Shown here: piece after piece, positions 9,001 through 11,450 of the stretch | How the letters are laid out: each line of letters begins with the position of its first letter | How positions within the stretch are numbered: position 1 is the stretch's first letter | Origin: Hyphomicrobiales bacterium | Lineage (GTDB): Bacteria; Pseudomonadota; Alphaproteobacteria; Rhizobiales; S144-35 | Length of the DNA stretch: 11,450 nucleotides | Assembly: GCA_015494185.1 (NCBI GenBank) | Contig: WGBT01000359.1 | Coordinates: 1-11,450 of the forward strand | Direction of reading: 5' to 3' | Made by a program: the position numbers and the translations under genes | Notes under the pieces: model-generated | Told to the model about the DNA's origin: nothing | The model's input: only the letters and a program-made list of their open reading frames with translations | Databases searched by the model: none

Positions 9001-9497
9001 GCGCCAGGCACCCAGCTATCGGGGCGATCATCGCGAACGGCCAACATGGAAAATCCGCTATTCCAAATATTGATCTGCTCGCGGATGGCATGCCCCTGTC
9101 CCGTGTTGCAAAGTCTGTTTAAATAGGCGGCTTTGCTGTCTTGACCAGTTTGAGGCCAACCTGGTTCGGGTGTTTCAAGCAAGGCTTGTTGTTCGGCATA
9201 ATCGCAGGGCAGCGTGGCGATCAGAGCGGTTTCGGGATGATAAGAGATGATACCCTTTTTTACGAGGGCATGGAACAGTTGCGCCACGCCGCTGCCTGAA
9301 CGGCTGATCTTGACGGTATTGGCCCAATACGCGGTGCGCTCCAATGTCGCCGACAGCCAGGAAATTGCAGCCCCTGCAAGGGCAAAAGCGGCCACAATAA
9401 TCATGGCAATAGCGGCAAGGCGCACTACTCTGCCCGGTGCCACCGTATAGAGGGAACGGCGTGCGGTGGCGGTTGCATTTTCGCTTTGCGTGCTCAT
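6012..9497 (-). CDS. Class B penicillin-binding protein (transpeptidase) with very large unrecognised periplasmic N-terminal region
   Basis: This 1161-residue protein cross-links peptidoglycan stem peptides in the periplasm. A short basic cytosolic tail (1-23) and one membrane anchor (about 24-50) are followed by about 550 residues with no recognisable PBP dimerisation/pedestal motif, then a transpeptidase domain from about 604 (TIDPKAQ at 608-614). All catalytic motifs are present: S736-T-F-K739 within PGSTFK, S857-S-N859, and K1070-T-G-T1073. GIGQAVQVTPLAMA (944-957) is the family's usual segment. No transglycosylase domain is seen, so it is class B, and the glycan polymerase partner would be the SEDS protein encoded next. 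Class B PBPs are usually about 550-700 residues. Eighteen cysteines in the extracytoplasmic part are unusual and suggest disulfides. Residues about 280-430 look beta-rich (for example RLQLIGELIRVWLN) and could be a sugar-binding-like sandwich; this is a guess. The ATG overlaps the preceding gene's TGA. Activity is very likely. Confidence 0.95.
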   Translation of the reverse strand: MSTQSENATATARRSLYTVAPGRVVRLAAIAMIIVAAFALAGAAISWLSATLERTAYWANTVKISRSGSGVAQLFHALVKKGIISYHPETALIATLPCDYAEQQALLETPEPGWPQTGQDSKAAYLNRLCNTGQGHAIREQINIWNSGFSMLAVRDDRPDSWVPGAIRATHRRHLTGQAAAETKKCPRAIWRAGRRNARATTTSSDYGSSDYESGLYRPKGCTPSVWQAKFAVSSSEHGAANFLDANAEQIDEAPAPQLYGFFAEKALQEAVSTKIKYRRAFGDWFRLNVVPGTEYLPRNGAVPVNSASYRLETRLPPRKRQVVLRLQLIGELIRVWLNKTDMTKRVRTHPRCVRLIFSQKGNRRITRQVACTAKTAPEHALSPRGIAFELVLPASRRPQTLALDVIPVRGLPASLSAFRNARFTRADAIGPQLHGTPESPFDIDNQIPRYANTSRDENGAQAQTNDKVILQEAPETVFVSPENDNRQWHGLDENESQPLGNKRSFQFASKIKVVCGSDVTASKDIKLCRLRWAGVGRPQRARKPRLQVVAGDGSTLLTDRQGRLNRLGFDLGLAPIIGYAPSDSYGLTGQVLPQIDQSADIPTVALTIDPKAQAMANWLVRSLALKTACRNKKRSGVPQKQCLAYIYNKIPANPLWRKQRRISLVLMDAGSGTQDAGNGTEHVKPGDIIASATWPNLPMGLHEWDISGNDVWDPAASPLAARGWSQSDKFTVPGSTFKVVTALAALQKIADAEGADATTEDRAQAQKLWRAITGVGPRHLRSVLGIGWNARYMPYEQFERGRIKGTEQSPPGLQDAHKGALGPNAIRNNLSFCRSSTGAKDGSTPILGLCEALKRSSNMWFARLALETDQASLSDGNREIAGFVQDFALSRVTRRLVPAATHYNLIAPFSARAGARVCLNAPYLQSEHDIKPFSRWQTLALNGIGQAVQVTPLAMASIMASLGSRQIVRPRLLRSELSTPPNGGGRKAVPPRDCGNPDGETARQGDPLLEGVSPKRADELLAPLAKAMRAVVQGKIGTAYYAFHPSNTVVANAEYRRIVRKIAPYVSAKTGTATNSKDLPSSAWLTGFVDPIPGSGITRRMAFTCSVTLSKTGGGGMCGPIVARMLACLHSPEKGFCAMPGLEGKISKAGKHARGTKHAL
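7455..7496 (-). repeat. Imperfect 21-base in-frame tandem duplication in PBP gene
   Basis: Two adjacent 21-base units (7455-7475 and 7476-7496) match at about 14 of 21 positions. They encode DAGSGTQ followed by DAGNGTE at about residues 669-682, in the early transpeptidase domain where related PBPs have a short turn between two strands. It looks like an old duplication lengthening a surface loop. Confidence 0.5.
8861..8890 (-). repeat. Imperfect 15-base in-frame tandem duplication in PBP gene
   Basis: Two 15-base units (8861-8875 and 8876-8890) match at 12 of 15 positions, including an identical run of 11 bases. They encode SSDYG and SSDYE (about residues 203-214) in a Ser/Asp/Tyr-rich, probably flexible, part of the periplasmic N-terminal region. 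Confidence 0.65.
9494..9497 (-). promoter_or_regulatory. ATGA stop-start overlap coupling the 622-residue gene and PBP
   Basis: ATG 9497-9495 starts the PBP and TGA 9496-9494 ends the preceding gene. Upstream purines (AAGAG about 11 bases before the ATG) make only a weak ribosome site, so coupled translation is likely. Confidence 0.75.
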
Positions 9498-11362
9498 GTT
9501 GTACTGACTCTTTGGCGCAGCATTGGATGTGCCTGCCCTTGTCTTTCTTCCCGAGAGGCGGAAGATTGTCCGCCGTCAAATGTTGAGACAATGTCAACCC
9601 GAAGGGGGCCAAGATCAAGCTCATCCTGTGTCAGCTTTTTCTGTACGGCACCATCAATTTTCACCACGATGCCATATTGCTGATCCCAGGCCAGATCGTA
9701 GGTGTGGGAGCTGTGGGTTTCCTGCCACCATTCTGCCAGCCCCAGTTCCCTGGGGGCGCGGAACCGGTCTGCAACAATAATGCGGACAAAGTAATTCAAC
9801 CAGTCCAGGGAGTAGGCTTCATCACCGCCAAAAGTATTGAAAGACAGCGGAATTTGTGCAGGGGATTGTGCGGCTCTCCCGCCTGCTGATTCCCCGCTTG
9901 CCATTTCTGTAAGCTGCTGCGGGCACGCCATAAAGCCAAGATATCTCTTACCGTCGCGAGTGCTTGTGCTGGGCTGGAGATGAGAAAAATGCATCAAAAT
10001 AAGCGGGTCAGACATGTCCTGATTAGAGGGTATCATGTCCTGATTAGAGGGTATGCGGACCTCAAGCTTGTTGCCGATCTGAAAAAGTCTTGGGCCCGTA
10101 CGCGCATCAGATTGCAGCAGCAAGAACGGAATGCGCTTGAGCAGGGCACTCAGAGCTGTTCCTTCTGGTGGCTGCAACGGGTCTGGTGCTGCGGCGTGCT
10201 GTCTAAATGCGATATAGCCAGATCTGGCTCTTCGGTCCGCCTTGAGCACCAAAAAATGTTGCGGTGTGAACAGGCTGCCATGCACAGGCCATAAATCGGC
10301 GGCAAAGCGCAAGATAACAGCTTTGACGCTTCTTGTTCCCGGCCGCGGCACAAACAGAGCCTTGATCCCAAAAAATGTGTGAGCGGATTCGCTTGTAAGG
10401 CTGGTATTTTCTGGGAGTACCTTTGGCTGAGTGCTGGCCACTGAATTCATATTTGAGAAGCTCGACACAGATGCAGGGTTAAAGGCGGTCATAGGCTGGC
10501 GCTGTGCCGTTCGCGCGTAACGGAAACGGCCGATATTGCGTTGGGAATAAAAACGCAGCCGAAACACAGGGTCAGTGCTTTTGTTAACCACAAACCATTC
10601 CCCTTCTAGGATGGGCGTGTGGGAATATTTTCCGTTACGTTCGCCGGTCTTTGCATTAATGGCCAGAAACGAAATAGCACCTGGTTTGTTGTCTGCGCCG
10701 GCTTCAATGCCGCTGAGGCCTTCTTCCCGGCCCAGATAAAAAATGGTGTTCAGGTCTTCTTCATCTTGCGCAGGTAACAGGTCTGAGACAACCGGGGCAA
10801 GCCGTGGGGTGGCGGCAAAGGCAATGCCGCTTTGTCCCTCATAAAAGGCAGCCCATTGCCCGTCCGCTCCGGAAAAGCACAACGGCCTAGCTAAACCTTT
10901 TTGTTCCACAGGCTCAATTTCCAATTTGCCGATTGGCTCATTTTGATAGCTGTTTTGAGCATTGGGAATAAAAATACCATAGCCAAAGAAATAGCGGATT
11001 TCATCTCGGCTGAATGTGGATTCTGTCCTGATGCGAATAACGGGCTCCCCCGCAACCAAAGTCCCATAATCCCTCAACATGCGTTGCAGAATCTGGCTGG
11101 CCGCAGCATCTGCAGAGGATCCATGAAACACATCCGGCCCGGCTAAGATGTAAATATGTGGGAAGGCTACCGCCCGGTAGCGCGGACCGGATATCAGGCC
11201 ATAACTTGTTTCGACCCGATAATAGGTGTCCAGCGCCTCACTCAAATGGCCCCACAGTCTTCGGGGGTCACGGACATCATCAGGCGAAAGTTCACCGCTG
11301 ACCACGATGCGTTGTTTATGCCCTGCGGCATCAAGAGGTTCGACGTCAAATGAAATATTCAT
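9494..11362 (-). CDS. Soluble cytosolic protein, possibly FhaA-like (DUF3662/FHA-type) regulator; function unknown
   Basis: This 622-residue protein has no signal peptide and no membrane segment, and only two cysteines (C162, C480), which fits the cytosol. I do not recognise it firmly. Residues about 35-130 have the outline of the N-terminal domain of FhaA proteins (DUF3662): a helical start, GPRYR.VAF.H.YIL, a helix with ILQRMLRDYG, then GEPVIRIRTE. Residues 247-268 (YSHTPILEGEWFVVNKSTDP and on) resemble the SxxHA...GxW...STNGT core of FHA domains, but the GR at 211-212 is too far away and the key Asn is replaced, so this is tentative. Residues 437-450 hold a perfect 7-residue duplication. 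The C-terminal 600-622 is polar and probably disordered. As first gene of an operon with a PBP and a SEDS protein it parallels fhaA beside rodA-pbpA in Actinobacteria. ATG 11362 is the first start after an in-frame TAA at 11380-11378. Confidence 0.9.
   Translation of the reverse strand: MNISFDVEPLDAAGHKQRIVVSGELSPDDVRDPRRLWGHLSEALDTYYRVETSYGLISGPRYRAVAFPHIYILAGPDVFHGSSADAAASQILQRMLRDYGTLVAGEPVIRIRTESTFSRDEIRYFFGYGIFIPNAQNSYQNEPIGKLEIEPVEQKGLARPLCFSGADGQWAAFYEGQSGIAFAATPRLAPVVSDLLPAQDEEDLNTIFYLGREEGLSGIEAGADNKPGAISFLAINAKTGERNGKYSHTPILEGEWFVVNKSTDPVFRLRFYSQRNIGRFRYARTAQRQPMTAFNPASVSSFSNMNSVASTQPKVLPENTSLTSESAHTFFGIKALFVPRPGTRSVKAVILRFAADLWPVHGSLFTPQHFLVLKADRRARSGYIAFRQHAAAPDPLQPPEGTALSALLKRIPFLLLQSDARTGPRLFQIGNKLEVRIPSNQDMIPSNQDMSDPLILMHFSHLQPSTSTRDGKRYLGFMACPQQLTEMASGESAGGRAAQSPAQIPLSFNTFGGDEAYSLDWLNYFVRIIVADRFRAPRELGLAEWWQETHSSHTYDLAWDQQYGIVVKIDGAVQKKLTQDELDLGPLRVDIVSTFDGGQSSASREERQGQAHPMLRQRVSTT
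10013..10054 (-). repeat. Perfect 21-base tandem duplication inside the 622-residue gene
   Basis: Two identical adjacent 21-base units (10013-10033 and 10034-10054) encode IPSNQDM twice (residues 437-450). The absence of any mismatch, even at third codon positions, suggests a recent slippage or duplication event that kept the frame. It lies in a probable loop between two strand-like segments (KLEVRI before, PLILMHF after). Confidence 0.95.
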
Positions 11363-11385
11363 AAAATCCGTAAAACCTTATCCAC
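11359..11385 (-). other. Eight-codon GTG minicistron overlapping the start of the 622-residue gene
   Basis: GTG 11385 lies nine bases after GGAGG and opens a frame reading VDKVLRIL (Met in place of Val if initiated) before TGA at 11361-11359. This overlaps the ATG of the 622-residue gene as ATGA. The arrangement is seen in the sequence. That it is translated, and that it couples ribosomes to the large gene, is inferred. The alternative is that the strong site acts on the large gene from 32 bases away. Confidence 0.4.
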
Positions 11386-11390
11386 TCTAC

Positions 11391-11399
11391 ATCACCTCC
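11391..11399 (-). promoter_or_regulatory. Near-perfect anti-16S Shine-Dalgarno GGAGGTGAT
   Basis: Nine bases are complementary to the 3' end of 16S rRNA, stronger than most natural sites. It is nine bases (from GGAGG) ahead of the GTG mini-ORF but 32 bases ahead of ATG 11362. An ATG within its own edge (11392-11390) is followed at once by TAG. It must set the translation rate of the operon's first gene, directly or through the mini-ORF. Confidence 0.7.
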
Positions 11400-11422
11400 G
11401 CTTAGGGCGCGTGTAATCTGAT

Positions 11423-11428
11423 TGTCAA
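11423..11428 (-). promoter_or_regulatory. Candidate -35 element TTGACA for the operon
   Basis: A consensus TTGACA lies on the minus strand 61 bases before the first large gene's ATG. The expected -10 position 17 bases downstream reads CTAAGC, a poor match, so either the promoter is weak or activator-dependent, or the match is chance. It is the only -35-like word in the 88 non-coding bases available; the rest of the upstream region is outside the window. Confidence 0.3.
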
Positions 11429-11446
11429 AAGTTTAAAGCCACTTTT
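11427..11446. repeat. Inverted repeat overlapping the candidate -35
   Basis: Arms AAAAGT (11427-11432) and ACTTTT (11441-11446) are exact reverse complements across an 8-base spacer. The repeat covers the upstream edge of the TTGACA. It could be an operator, or a weak hairpin belonging to the end of whatever lies upstream. No T-run follows in a way that would make a convincing terminator. Confidence 0.3.
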
Positions 11447-11450
11447 ATAA

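Noticed and set aside
11363..11450. Rho-independent terminator from an upstream gene
   Set aside because: The AAAAGT/ACTTTT repeat is AT-only except one pair per arm and is not followed by a proper T-run on either strand.

Overview
The window is almost fully coding and carries one compact operon, read entirely on the minus strand. It has four large genes and one very small one. In transcription order they are: a 622-residue soluble protein (11362 to 9494), a 1161-residue penicillin-binding protein (9497 to 6012), a 1275-residue SEDS-type (FtsW/RodA/SpoVE superfamily) polytopic membrane protein (6015 to 2188), a 19-residue basic microprotein (2168 to 2109), and a 701-residue membrane protein with a long coiled coil (2109 to 4). 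Consecutive cistrons overlap by ATGA or TAATG at three junctions. Only about 88 bases upstream of the first gene are non-coding. No RNA gene, CRISPR array or insertion sequence was seen, and the window ends before any terminator.

The core is a class B PBP plus a SEDS protein. This is the pair that polymerises (SEDS) and cross-links (PBP) peptidoglycan in division (FtsW-FtsI) and elongation (RodA-PBP2). The PBP keeps all three transpeptidase motifs: S736xxK739, S857-S-N859 and K1070-T-G-T1073. The SEDS protein keeps QPSE, a KSD motif at the site of the catalytic aspartate, an RLLSW loop, VPA..DFI and a GVLP..GQP segment. Both are about two to three times the usual size. The PBP has roughly 550 residues of unrecognised periplasmic sequence where a pedestal domain would sit. 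The SEDS protein has a roughly 400-residue predicted periplasmic N-terminal domain and an enlarged periplasmic loop. This is therefore not an ordinary ftsW/ftsI or rodA/mrdA locus, but a divergent third pair with added parts.

The flanking genes look like dedicated partners. The 622-residue protein is cytosolic. Its first 130 residues and a later STDP segment weakly recall the FhaA type of DUF3662/FHA protein that sits beside rodA-pbpA in Actinobacteria; this is inference only. The 701-residue protein has three N-terminal membrane segments, a predicted periplasmic coiled coil of about 200 residues, a four-cysteine periplasmic segment, a fourth membrane segment and a histidine-rich cytosolic tail. 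My working model is an envelope-spanning accessory cell-wall synthase: a cytosolic regulator, a SEDS-PBP enzyme core, and a coiled-coil organiser.

The organism is most likely a Gram-negative bacterium with a strong Shine-Dalgarno system. The general style suggests Alphaproteobacteria, but no marker gene in the window proves it. A notable feature is that the first and last large genes lack a strong ribosome site of their own. Each is preceded by a perfect GGAGG site that instead serves a mini-ORF whose stop codon overlaps the large gene's ATG.
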